Positions 8,417-16,869 of a stretch of 25,876 bases of DNA are shown here, in pieces (within the stretch, counting starts at the first letter, position 1; each line of letters starts with the position of its first letter). The DNA comes from CAZCFB01 sp964511535. Its GTDB lineage: Bacteria > Myxococcota_A > Polyangia > GCA-2747355 > CAZCFB01. The notes below the pieces were generated by a model. The model was not told the DNA's origin and ran no database searches. It saw only the letters and a program-made list of their open reading frames with translations. Where the stretch lies: assembly GCA_964511535.1 (NCBI GenBank), contig CAZEFW010000140.1:1-25876 (forward strand), written 5' to 3'. The position numbers were made by a program, and so were the translations under genes.

Positions 8417-9223
8417 TCAGTCGAGCACGAAGGTGAACGTGTACTTTATCTTCACCTGCACCGGCGTGCCGTTGACGGTGGCCGGCACGAAGCGCATCTT
8501 GCGCGCCGCCTTGTCGGCCGACTTGTCCAGCAGCGGGTGCAGCCCCTTGAGCAGCTTCGCCTTGATCACCCGCCCGTCAGCGTCGATGGTCAGCTCCAGC
8601 ACCACGCGCCCCTCGATGCCGAGGTCCCGGGCGCGCTCGGGGAACGCCGCCAGCACCCGCTTCTTCACCTTCGGCTTGGTGGTGATCACCGCGATGGGCG
8701 CCCGCTCGTTGCGCTTGTAGCTGGTCTTGAAGCCGGTCTTCGGGCCCCTGGACTTCTTCTTCGGTCCGCGCTTGCGGATGCGCGGGCTGACCCCGAGGCT
8801 GTCTCCCTCGGGCACGGCCACGCCCTCGCCGGGGCCAGCCTTGGTGGTGCCCTCGAACTTCATGCCGTAGGTCTTGGGGCCGGTGGCCTCCTGGGGCTCC
8901 TTGGCCTTCTCCTCGGCGGGCGGCGGCTCGGGGGGCGGCTCCGCTGGCCTCGGCCTCGGGGGCCGCTTGACGCGCGGCTTCGGCTCCGGCTTGGGCTCCG
9001 GCTTCGGCTCCGGCTTCGGCTCCTCGGCCTTGGGCTTGGGCTTTGGCTTGGGCGGCTTGGGCTTCGGCGGCAGCTCGCGCTCCACCACGGTGATCGGTGT
9101 CCTCGTCTTGTCGAGGATCGACACCTCCGGGATGATCAGCAACATCCCGGCCAGCCCCCCATGCGCCAGCATGGAGGCGATCCAGGGCGCGATGCCCAGG
9201 GCGTACCAGGCCCGGCGCCGCAT
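8417..9223 (-). CDS. tonB: TonB energy transducer
   Basis: 268 residues with classic TonB layout. A single N-terminal membrane anchor (about 9-32) contains S17xxxH21, the Ser/His motif that couples TonB to ExbB-ExbD. A long Pro/Lys/Glu spacer (KPKPPKPKPKPK and EPKPEPKPEPKP runs) spans the periplasm. The globular C-terminal domain (about 190-268) has LGIEGRVVLELTIDADGRVI, the RFVPATVNGTPV strand and the final YTFTFVLD. It would carry inner-membrane proton-motive energy to the plug of the receptor encoded 21 bases downstream. A basic segment (RKRGPKKKSRGPKTGFKTSY) between spacer and C-terminal domain is longer than usual. Confidence 0.93.
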   Translation of the reverse strand: MRRRAWYALGIAPWIASMLAHGGLAGMLLIIPEVSILDKTRTPITVVERELPPKPKPPKPKPKPKAEEPKPEPKPEPKPEPKPRVKRPPRPRPAEPPPEPPPAEEKAKEPQEATGPKTYGMKFEGTTKAGPGEGVAVPEGDSLGVSPRIRKRGPKKKSRGPKTGFKTSYKRNERAPIAVITTKPKVKKRVLAAFPERARDLGIEGRVVLELTIDADGRVIKAKLLKGLHPLLDKSADKAARKMRFVPATVNGTPVQVKIKYTFTFVLD

Positions 9224-9253
9224 CGGCTCAGAGGCTCCGCCGCCACATGGACG

Positions 9254-9678
<425 letters not shown>

Positions 9679-9682
<4 letters not shown>

Positions 9683-10317
9683 TCCCCCTTCTTGCCCGCG
9701 GCGGGCACGCCGGCCAGGATGCCCTGGGCCAGGGCCTCGTTGATGGAGAGGATGCGGTCCACCTGCTTCATGAAGATGTTGAACGCCATGACCGCCGGCA
9801 GGGCCACGAACAGGCCCACCGCCGTGGCCACCAGCGCCTCGGAGATGCCGGCCATCACCACGCTGGAGTTGCCCTGGGTGTCCATGCTCAGGTCACGGAA
9901 CGCCCTGATGATGCCGAGCACGGTGCCAAACAGGCCGATGAACGGCGCGTTGTTGCCCAGGGTGCCGAGGAAGTTGAGGCGCTGCTCGAGCCGCAGCCGC
10001 TCCCGACTCAGGGCGCTGGAGACGATCTTCTCCTGGGCCTCCCGGTCGCGCCCGTTGCCCTCGTCGGCGGTGGCTGCCGCCTTCAGGATCGGCTCGTCCT
10101 GGCCGTCGAGGGCCTTTTCGATCTCCTGACGCTTGCCCTTGAGGATCAGGGGCGAGAGTTTCTCGTCCAGCCCGTCCAGCCGGCGACGGCGGGTGCGGAA
10201 GAAGAGGGCCCGCTCGACCATCACCGAGACCGAGATCACCGACAGCACAAGCAGCAGCACCATGACCCACTCGCTCCCCCCGGCGATGGTCAACTGCATC
10301 AGTTTTTCAGTTAGCAT
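9679..10317 (-). CDS. exbB: ExbB/TolQ/MotA-family proton channel
   Basis: 212 residues. The first helix (about 16-36) is followed by a charged cytoplasmic region with basic RTRRRR and the loop to about 130. The two conserved helices are then visible: LGTLGNNAPFIGLFGTVLGI and GISEALVATAVGLFVALPAV, which carry the Gly, Thr and Pro residues typical of the family. It forms the stator pentamer that surrounds ExbD and drives TonB. A clear ribosome site GAGGGG (plus-strand 10323-10328) lies five bases before the ATG, supporting this start. It begins the exbB-exbD-tonB-receptor run after the 125-base gap at 10318-10442. Confidence 0.93.
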
Positions 10318-10442
10318 CCAGACCCCTCAGGACTGAAATTTTATGTTCACACCGTACTTCGGACAGAAGTATGTCGCACTGCTCATATCTCTTCCAGCGG
10401 CAAATAGGACGGAGTTGGTGGGACTATTATTGCCGCGTCGGG
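10318..10442 (-). promoter_or_regulatory. Leader upstream of exbB with an inverted repeat
   Basis: The only sizeable gap inside the minus-strand cluster, and richer in A/T than its surroundings. It contains a perfect inverted repeat TACTTC-GGACA-GAAGTA at 10355-10371, about 40 bases before the exbB start. The repeat lacks a T-run, so it looks more like an operator than a terminator. The minus strand also shows CATAAA as a weak -10 candidate just after the repeat, with no convincing -35. It could therefore be a regulated internal promoter for the Ton genes, or simply an untranslated spacer. Confidence 0.4.
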
Positions 10443-12434
10443 CTATTCCTTGATGGGCGTCGCCTTGAGCGCCGCCTTGCCGTCCTTGACGTACACCTGA
10501 AACTTGACGGTCTTGCAGCCGAACCGCTGGATCAGGTTCTTGCGGTTGCGCCGCAGCTTGGCCCCGAAGCGCTCGAGCGTCAGCTTCGAGGTGTCCTCGC
10601 CGCACTGCTGCTTCAGCTCGATGAACTTCTCGTAGACCTCTCTGATGTAGGCCGCCTCCTCATCCTCCTCCTCACCATCCTCCTGGGCGGCGCGCTCGCC
10701 CCGAGCCTCCTCCCCCTTGGCCAGGGTCTCGGGCACCGAGGAGACGACGGTCTCCACCTTCTGGAACGGCTCCTTCTTCTCGCCGGCGGTGCTGCCGCTC
10801 GCGGCCACCACCACCTCGCTGGGCGGGGGCACCGTGGCGTCCTGCTCGAAGGGCGGGGTCTCCCCCACGCCGGGCAGCTCTGCGCTCGGTGGCGGGTCCA
10901 GTACGGTGTCGTATGGATCGCCGTCGGTGAACCGTCCAGGGGTCCGTGAGATCTCGGTGGCCAGCTCCTCCGGCTCCACGCCCGGAGGCAAGAAGCCGCC
11001 CTTCTTCTTCTTCTTCTTCGGCGCCTCGTCCTTGGCCTCGTCCTTGGCGGCTGCTGCTGGCTCCTTCGCCTCGTCCGCCTTTGCCTTGGGCTCCTCGGTG
11101 GCGGCGGCGGAGGCTGGCGCCTCGGCGGGCTCCGGCTCCACGGTGGCCGCGGCAGCCGGCTTCTTCTCCGGCGCGGCGGCGGCAACCTCGTCGGCGCCGC
11201 CCTTCTTGCCCGCGTCCGGTTTGATGGCGAAGGGATCGGCGACCTCGGCCGCTGCCCCGGCGGCCTTCGCCTCGCTGGCGTAGGGCGTGGATCCCTTGCC
11301 GCGCCCCCGAGCGGCCAGCGCGTCATTGATGGCCGAAGCCACCTTGCGGGTCTTGCCCGAAAAGCCGCGAAACTCCAACTGGCGGATCTCGCCGCGACCG
11401 ACCCGCTTGAGCTCCCTGCCCAGCCGGCCGAGGGGCATGTTCACCTCCCAGATGCTGAGCAGCAGGCCCACGGCCAGGGCAAGCACCAGCGCGCCGATGA
11501 GCAGCGGCCAGGGGAACACTCCCCAGGCCAGATCGGCCTTCGACGCCTGGTTGACGGCGTCGGACAGCCCGGGCACCACGGGCGGCTTCCTGATCAAGGC
11601 GTAGAACGCGTCGTGAACTCCGGCCTCTCCTGGCAGCGGGGTCATCACCGCGTAGAACGTCCCGGCGCCTGCCCCCTCCTTGAGGGTGCCGCTGCGCCCC
11701 TTGGACTTGACCTCCGCGCGCTGCGCCTTGTCAGCGAAGCGCTTGGCCAGGCCGTCCACGCCGCTGGACGAGAGGGTGGATCCCACAACCTTGCCCCGCA
11801 GGAAGAAGGCCGCGTCGGTGCCGCCGAGCTGGAGCTGGAACCGGCGGGCGAAGGCGTCGTTGACCGCCTCCCCCAACAGCAGGGCGCCGACGTAGCGTCC
11901 CTTGACCCTGGACACCACCGGCGAAGCGGCCATCAGGTAGAGCTTGCCGTTGATGTTCCAGGTGTCGTCGCGGCGTCCACCCCGCAGCGCCTCCTCCACC
12001 AGGGGATAGCCGATGAGGCCGTCCTTGCCCGGCTTGTACTGATCCTCGCCGATGCCCATGCGGTAGATCTGCTTGCCCTTGACGTCCAGGGCGATGACCA
12101 GCTCGGGTCGCGTCTCCGGCTTGAGCATGCTCACCAGGGTCAACAGGCGCCCCTGCAGCCGGGCCTTGTGCTGATCCACGGTGCCGGTGCCGTCGCTGGC
12201 CTGCTCCAGGGCCTCCACAAGGGTCCGGTCCCTGGACATCTTGGCGGCGGTGTCGATCCAGTCGCGGGCCTCGAGGCGCAGCATCAACTCGGCGTTCTGC
12301 TGATCGGCGTCCAGGCGATCAACCGACGCCTTGGTCAGCGCCCGCCCGGCGGGTCCGGGCGCCACGAGCGCTACCCCGAAGGCCAGGGTGGCGGCCACTG
12401 AGAGCAGGACAATCCAGGTCTTGGTAAAGAGCAT
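10443..12434 (-). CDS. Membrane-anchored sensor-like protein with periplasmic domain and conserved C-terminal module
   Basis: 663 residues. A first membrane helix (about 7-25) is followed by a periplasmic region of about 280 residues with features of a Cache-like sensor (LVIALDVKGKQIYRMGIG, YLMAASPVV, GRYVGALLLGEAV). A second helix lies at about 309-330, then a HAMP-like stretch (NMPLGRLGRELKRVGRGEIR). The cytoplasmic part is Ala/Glu/Lys/Pro-rich with a run of six lysines, and ends in a compact charged module of about 75 residues (VYEKFIELKQQCGEDTSK, LRRNRKNLIQRFGCKTVKF). That end resembles what I recall as the MXAN_5187-type C-terminal domain of myxobacteria, unverified. No kinase, cyclase or methyl-accepting region is seen, so its output is unknown. 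It starts three bases after the cupredoxin gene. Confidence 0.85.
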   Translation of the reverse strand: MLFTKTWIVLLSVAATLAFGVALVAPGPAGRALTKASVDRLDADQQNAELMLRLEARDWIDTAAKMSRDRTLVEALEQASDGTGTVDQHKARLQGRLLTLVSMLKPETRPELVIALDVKGKQIYRMGIGEDQYKPGKDGLIGYPLVEEALRGGRRDDTWNINGKLYLMAASPVVSRVKGRYVGALLLGEAVNDAFARRFQLQLGGTDAAFFLRGKVVGSTLSSSGVDGLAKRFADKAQRAEVKSKGRSGTLKEGAGAGTFYAVMTPLPGEAGVHDAFYALIRKPPVVPGLSDAVNQASKADLAWGVFPWPLLIGALVLALAVGLLLSIWEVNMPLGRLGRELKRVGRGEIRQLEFRGFSGKTRKVASAINDALAARGRGKGSTPYASEAKAAGAAAEVADPFAIKPDAGKKGGADEVAAAAPEKKPAAAATVEPEPAEAPASAAATEEPKAKADEAKEPAAAAKDEAKDEAPKKKKKKGGFLPPGVEPEELATEISRTPGRFTDGDPYDTVLDPPPSAELPGVGETPPFEQDATVPPPSEVVVAASGSTAGEKKEPFQKVETVVSSVPETLAKGEEARGERAAQEDGEEEDEEAAYIREVYEKFIELKQQCGEDTSKLTLERFGAKLRRNRKNLIQRFGCKTVKFQVYVKDGKAALKATPIKE

Positions 12435-12437
12435 GGC

Positions 12438-13124
12438 CTACTCCTTGCCCTTGGTGGTCTTCAGCTGAACCTTCACCTTGTTCTTGCCCCCCTTGACGAT
12501 GACCTTCTCGGTGTGGATCCAGGAGCCGCCGTACCAGACCTTCAGGGTGTACTCGCCGTCGGCGATCTCGGGGAAGAAGAATATCCCGCTGGCGTCCACG
12601 CGGGCGAACTGCGGCTCGTCGAGCACCAGCACGGTGCCCTTCATGTGAGGAACCTCGGTGCAGGTGACGCGGTAGGCGCCGAGGCTGGTGAAGCTGTGGC
12701 GCCCCTTGGTGCCTGGCGGCAGCGGCATCTCGGGGATGGTGGTGTCATCGCCATCCGAGGTGAGGTTGTGCTTCACCTTGTCGTCGTTGACGAAGGCCAC
12801 GGTCTGCTTGCGGTGCACCGGCAACACCGGAGGCCAGAAGCGCATGTCGGTCAATCTCACCTTCAGCTTGACCGCGACGTTCTTGCTCAGCCCGGCGCCC
12901 GCCAGAGTGACCACCATCTTCTGCCTGGGATCCACCAGGGGCGGGAGCCGCTTGAGCACCTCGTTCTGCAGGCCGCGCCAGTAACCGGGCGCCTTGAACG
13001 GGGCCTTTTGAGTGACCTTGGTTGGGAGTTGGAGGGTGCCAGCGAGGCTCCCTGCCTCAGAATGAGCGGGGCCGATCAGGAGGGCGATTCCCCCAAGAAG
13101 CAGCGCGAAGATGACTCGATACAT
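12438..13124 (-). CDS. Exported cupredoxin-like protein with an altered copper site
   Basis: 228 residues from ATG 13122-13124, chosen because AGGAAA (plus-strand 13129-13134) sits four bases upstream and a signal peptide begins at once (MYRVIFALLLGGIALLIGP). An upstream in-frame start at 13187 would place codons on top of a good promoter. The mature protein has a cupredoxin fold: AFVNDDKVKHNLTS supplies a first His (H119) and YRVTCTEVPHMKGTVLVL supplies Cys (C155), His (H160) and Met (M161). In related exported cupredoxins the order is CxxHPWM; here the His is two positions later. A C-terminal beta segment (GIFFFPEIADGEYTLKVWYG) is of the regulatory-like type that often follows this fold. 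It could bind or carry copper in the periplasm. It precedes the sensor-like gene and the Ton genes. Confidence 0.85.
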   Translation of the reverse strand: MYRVIFALLLGGIALLIGPAHSEAGSLAGTLQLPTKVTQKAPFKAPGYWRGLQNEVLKRLPPLVDPRQKMVVTLAGAGLSKNVAVKLKVRLTDMRFWPPVLPVHRKQTVAFVNDDKVKHNLTSDGDDTTIPEMPLPPGTKGRHSFTSLGAYRVTCTEVPHMKGTVLVLDEPQFARVDASGIFFFPEIADGEYTLKVWYGGSWIHTEKVIVKGGKNKVKVQLKTTKGKE

Positions 13125-13136
13125 GGACTTTCCTGA

Positions 13137-13166
13137 TTGATATAAAGGCTTTTGGGATTCTATCGT
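13137..13166 (+). promoter_or_regulatory. Possible comEC promoter overlapping the divergent one
   Basis: TTGATA at 13137-13142 (5/6) and TATCGT at 13161-13166 (4/6) are 18 bases apart on the plus strand. The -10 overlaps the -10 of the opposing cupredoxin promoter, so the two could not be occupied together. The leader to ATG 13244 would be about 70 bases. Confidence 0.35.
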
Positions 13167-13184
13167 CCCTGTTGCCAGAGTCAA
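13157..13184 (-). promoter_or_regulatory. Sigma-70-type promoter for the cupredoxin gene
   Basis: On the minus strand TTGACT (13179-13184) and TAGAAT (13157-13162) are each 5/6 matches to consensus, with a 16-base spacer. The predicted start of transcription near 13150 leaves a 25-base leader with a good ribosome site. This is the best promoter-like sequence in the window and may serve the whole run of minus-strand genes down to 2799. Confidence 0.65.
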
Positions 13185-13243
13185 CACAATCGCACCTTTC
13201 GCGCAGGACGCAACGTCGCGCGCCTGGCGCCGATAACGGGGGC

Positions 13244-15808
13244 ATGTACTTCATCCTCCCCATCCTGTGCGGACTGTTCACCCTGGGCGTCGGCTTCGGC
13301 CTCGGCGGCGCCACCGCGGGAGCGTCGACGGTGGTTGCCGGGCTGGTCGCGGCGGGGGTCGCGGCGTGGCGCTGGCGCAGCCCCCTGACCTGGTGCCTCA
13401 CCGCTGCTGCGGCTGCCACCCTCGCTGGCCTCTCCCTCGGCGCGGGCGCCACTGGCCACCCACAGCCCGCCTGCTACCCGGCGCTGCACACGGGGCTGGA
13501 ACAGGCCCGGGTGTACGCCACGGTGCTGGCGCGCACGCGCGCCACGCGCGTGGGCCTGCTGACCCCGCTGCAGGCCCACGGCCTGGTGCGAGGGGAGCGC
13601 ACCGTTCCCCTGTGCGGCGAGGTGCAGCTCAGCCGTGCCGCGGGCAGCTTCCCCCTGCACCCGGGCGAGCAGGTGCTCGTCCGGGCGAGGCTGCGGCCCG
13701 TCAGCGGCAACCGAAACCCCGGCGCGCCGGGCTCGGATTTGCTGGCCGCCGCGGACGCCCCCCGGGCGCGTTTGACCGCCGGGCCCGGTGACCTGGTGGT
13801 CCTGGCCGCGCGCCCTCCGGGCGTCCTGGCCGCGGCGCGGGTCCGGATCCTCGGAATGATCCAGCGAGCCATCGCGGATCCTTCAGCCCGCGCCATCGTC
13901 GCGGCGCTGGTGGTGGGCGACCGCTCCGGCATCAGCGACCAGCAGCGGCTGGACTTCTCACGCGCAGGCGCCAGCCACCTGCTGGCCATCAGCGGGCTGC
14001 ACCTGGCGCTGGTGGCCATGGGAGTCATGGGCCTCGCGCGGCGCGCCTTGCTGCTGGTGCCCGCCCTGAGCCGCGGCGGGGTGGAGGCGGGTCGACTGGC
14101 CGTGCTGCCGGGGCTCGCCGCGGCCCTGGGCTACACCGCGCTGACCGGCGCCGCGCCGCCCACGGTGCGCGCCTGCGTCCTGGTGGCCTGCCTCGCCCTG
14201 GCGCACCTGGCGCGCCGCGGCCCGGACCTGTGGCGACCCCTCAGCCTGGCCGCCCTGGCGTTGCTGGCTGCCCGCCCGGAAAACCTGCTCCGCCCCGGCT
14301 TCCAGCTCTCCTTCATGGCAGTGGCGGGCATCGCGCTGGCGGTCCGGGGTGTCGGCGTTCCGCGTCATGAGCAGGCCGGGTTCGGCGCCGCTGCCCGTCG
14401 CTGGCTGGTGGGGCTCTGCCTGGCCAGCGCGGCGGCCACGCTGGTCACCGCGCCGCTGGTAGCGCGCCACTTCTCGCAGGTCACGGTGGCCGGGCTGGCC
14501 GTGAACCTGCTGGCCATCCCCTGGACCTCCTTCGTGCTGCTGCCCGTGGCCCTGGCGGGCACCTTGATGGGCAGCGCATGGCCGGACGCGGGCGCCTGGT
14601 TGCTGGCGCTTGCCGGCGGGGCGGCGGGGGCGCTGGACAGCCTGTGCGCCGCGGCCGCCGCCCTGCCCCTGTACCGGGAGGTGCCGCGCCCGGGCTGGCC
14701 CGTGACCCTGCTGCTCTGCGCGGGCGCCCTGGCCCTGCTGGCCGGAGGCAAGACCCGCAAACCCCTGCTGGGGCTGGTGGCGCTGGCGCTGGCCTGCGCG
14801 CTCGTCGGCCCGCGGCTGGCCAGCGGGCCGCCCCCCCTGGAGCTGACCTTCCTCGACGTGGGCCAGGGAGACAGCACCTTCATCGCGCTGCCCGACGGAG
14901 GCAACATGCTGGTGGACGGCGGCGGCGATCCCCGGGGACTCGCCGACCCGGGCCGCCGCCGGTTGCTCCCCTTCCTGCGCGCGCGAGGCGTCCGCTCGCT
15001 GGACTGGGTGGTGGCGACCCACCCCCACCCGGACCACACCGTGGGGCTGGAGGCGGTGCTGGAGGCCCTGCCAGTGGGAGAGCTCTGGTCCTGCTGGCAC
15101 GGCGAGGACAACATGTGGCTCGAGCGGCTGCACCAGGTAGCCCGCCGCAAAGGCGTCCCCGTGGCGCGGCCCCGCCTGCTCCGCCGCGGCGGCGTCACCA
15201 TCCGACCGCTCTGGCCCGCCGGGTACGACGGCGAGTGCGCCGATCCGGGGCTATCCTCCAACGACAACAGCGTGGTGATCCGGCTGGAGTATGGCAAAGC
15301 CGCGGCGCTGCTGCCCGGAGACATCGAGGCCGACGCCGAGGCCCTGCTGGTGCGGCGCGACCCCGCGCTGCTGCGCGCTCAGCTGCTCAAGGCTCCCCAC
15401 CATGGCAGCGCCACCTCCTCGAGCCCCGGGTTATTGCGCGCCGTCCAGCCCTCCCTGGCGGTGATCAGCTGCGGCCTGCAGAACAGCTTCGGCATCCCGC
15501 CCCGGCGGATCCTGCGACGCTACCGCCGGCTGGGCATCCCTCTGGCCCGGGTGGACCTGAGCGGCGCCATCGGCGTGCGTCTGGAGCGCGACGGCACGCT
15601 GCGCTGGAGGGCCCTGATGCGCCGGGGGGACTGGCGCGCGGCTCCGCTACCGCGCCCCGGCGCAAAAGTATTGACATTGAGCCAGGATGGGGAAAGGTAT
15701 CAGCCTGGCCGGAGCGGCGTTGGTAGCGGGAAACAACACGGAATAACTGGAGATTCACAACATGCCTACCGTCGAAGAGATCCGAGAAGCCCTGAGCACC
15801 GTCAATGA
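13244..15808 (+). CDS. comEC: ComEC/Rec2 family DNA-internalisation protein
   Basis: 854 residues from ATG 13244, chosen because the membrane segments start there (MYFILPILCGLFTLGVG). An earlier ATG at 13172 would add 24 hydrophilic residues. The N-terminal part has two or more helices and a soluble DUF4131-like region. A competence domain follows with the SGLHLAL signature (DFSRAGASHLLAISGLHLAL) and about ten hydrophobic helices. The C-terminal third is a metallo-beta-lactamase-like domain: FLDVGQGDST, THPHPDH (around residue 592), LLPGDIEADAE and APHHGSATS. ComEC forms the inner-membrane channel that brings single-stranded DNA into the cell during transformation. The final 49 codons, from about 15659, are hydrophilic, richer in A/T and overlap the next gene by 47 bases, so the tail may be recent read-through. 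Confidence 0.93.
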   Translation: MYFILPILCGLFTLGVGFGLGGATAGASTVVAGLVAAGVAAWRWRSPLTWCLTAAAAATLAGLSLGAGATGHPQPACYPALHTGLEQARVYATVLARTRATRVGLLTPLQAHGLVRGERTVPLCGEVQLSRAAGSFPLHPGEQVLVRARLRPVSGNRNPGAPGSDLLAAADAPRARLTAGPGDLVVLAARPPGVLAAARVRILGMIQRAIADPSARAIVAALVVGDRSGISDQQRLDFSRAGASHLLAISGLHLALVAMGVMGLARRALLLVPALSRGGVEAGRLAVLPGLAAALGYTALTGAAPPTVRACVLVACLALAHLARRGPDLWRPLSLAALALLAARPENLLRPGFQLSFMAVAGIALAVRGVGVPRHEQAGFGAAARRWLVGLCLASAAATLVTAPLVARHFSQVTVAGLAVNLLAIPWTSFVLLPVALAGTLMGSAWPDAGAWLLALAGGAAGALDSLCAAAAALPLYREVPRPGWPVTLLLCAGALALLAGGKTRKPLLGLVALALACALVGPRLASGPPPLELTFLDVGQGDSTFIALPDGGNMLVDGGGDPRGLADPGRRRLLPFLRARGVRSLDWVVATHPHPDHTVGLEAVLEALPVGELWSCWHGEDNMWLERLHQVARRKGVPVARPRLLRRGGVTIRPLWPAGYDGECADPGLSSNDNSVVIRLEYGKAAALLPGDIEADAEALLVRRDPALLRAQLLKAPHHGSATSSSPGLLRAVQPSLAVISCGLQNSFGIPPRRILRRYRRLGIPLARVDLSGAIGVRLERDGTLRWRALMRRGDWRAAPLPRPGAKVLTLSQDGERYQPGRSGVGSGKQHGITGDSQHAYRRRDPRSPEHRQ
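15671..15761 (+). promoter_or_regulatory. Candidate promoter and ribosome site for the mrp gene inside the comEC tail
   Basis: A perfect TTGACA lies at 15671-15676. The matching -10 is poor (AGGTAT, 15695-15700, spacing 18). The ribosome site GGAG lies nine bases before ATG 15762. The stretch is richer in A/T than the surrounding genes, as expected for a leader, although the comEC frame remains open through it. Confidence 0.4.
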
Positions 15809-16850
15809 CCCCGACCTGAACCGTGACCTGGTCAGCCTCGGCATGATCAAGGACATCCAGGTGGAAGGCGGCAAGGTGGCCATCACGGTGGAGCTCACCA
15901 CGCCCGCCTGCCCGCTCAAGGCCAAGATCCAGGAGGACTGTGAGCAGGCCATCCGCAAGGTGCAGGGCGTGGAGCACATCACCGTGGAGATGACCGCCCA
16001 GACCCGCGGCTCCAAGACCGGCGCCGATCAGGGCGAGGATCTGATCCCCGGGGTGAAGAACGTCATCCTGGTGGCCTCGGGCAAGGGCGGCGTGGGCAAG
16101 TCAGCCGTGGCCATCAACCTGGCCGCCTGCCTGGCGGGAAGGGGCGCCAAGACCGGCCTGCTGGACGCGGACATCTACGGCCCCTCCATCCCCACCATGA
16201 TGGGCGTCAACAAGCAGCCCAACGTCACCACCATCAACGGCGAGGAGAAGATGCTGCCGGTGGACGCCCACGGGGTGGGCCTGATCTCCATCGGGTTCTT
16301 CCTCGAGGCGGCGCAGGCGGTGATGTGGCGCGGCCCGATGCTTCACAAGGCGCTGCAGCAGTTCATCGGGGATGTGTACTGGGGCGAGATGGACTACCTC
16401 ATCGTGGACGTCCCCCCGGGCACCGGCGACGTGCACCTGTCGTTCTCCCAGTTCGTCAAGCCGGCGGGCGCCGTGCTGGTGACCACCCCCCAGACCGTGG
16501 CCCTGGCCGACGTCATCCGCGGGCGCAACATGTTCGAGACCGTGAAGATCCCCGTGCTCGGCCTGGTGGAGAACATGAGCTACTTCATCTGCGACGCGTG
16601 CGACAAGGAGCACGACATCTTCTCCCGCGGCGGCGGGGCGCGCTTCGCCGAGAAGCTGAAGATCCCGTTCCTTGGCGAGGTCCCGCTCATGGCCAAAATC
16701 CGCGAGAGCTGCGACGAGGGCGTGCCGGTGGTGGTCAAGGATCCGGACGGCGCCGCGGCCAAGGCGTACCAGGCCGTCACCGACGCGGTGGTGGCCCAGG
16801 TGGCCGTCAAGGCGGTGGAGAACGAACCAGCGCTCAAGCTGGTGGACTGA
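15762..16850 (+). CDS. mrp: Mrp/ApbC (NBP35-type) iron-sulfur carrier ATPase
   Basis: 362 residues. The N-terminal MIP18/DUF59-type domain (1-85) includes VNDPDLNRDLVSLGMI and the TTPACPL cysteine (C50). The ATPase domain starts at about 97 with the deviant Walker A GKGGVGKS (107-114), then LLDADIYGPSIPTMMG, the WRGPML segment and the Walker B-like YLIVDVPPGTGD. The CxxC cluster-bridging pair is at C277 and C280 (YFICDACDKEHD). These are all key residues of the family, which holds a 4Fe-4S cluster at the dimer interface and transfers it to target enzymes in the cytoplasm. Length is normal. The product sits after comEC with no functional link evident, and the convergent lipoprotein gene ends only 19 bases after its stop. 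Confidence 0.95.
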   Translation: MPTVEEIREALSTVNDPDLNRDLVSLGMIKDIQVEGGKVAITVELTTPACPLKAKIQEDCEQAIRKVQGVEHITVEMTAQTRGSKTGADQGEDLIPGVKNVILVASGKGGVGKSAVAINLAACLAGRGAKTGLLDADIYGPSIPTMMGVNKQPNVTTINGEEKMLPVDAHGVGLISIGFFLEAAQAVMWRGPMLHKALQQFIGDVYWGEMDYLIVDVPPGTGDVHLSFSQFVKPAGAVLVTTPQTVALADVIRGRNMFETVKIPVLGLVENMSYFICDACDKEHDIFSRGGGARFAEKLKIPFLGEVPLMAKIRESCDEGVPVVVKDPDGAAAKAYQAVTDAVVAQVAVKAVENEPALKLVD

Positions 16851-16869
16851 ACCCTGTCCCCTGATTTGC

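Noticed and set aside
13125..13187. Longer N-terminus for the cupredoxin
   Set aside because: The extra 21 residues would overlap a good promoter and precede the signal peptide, while ATG 13124 has a proper ribosome site.
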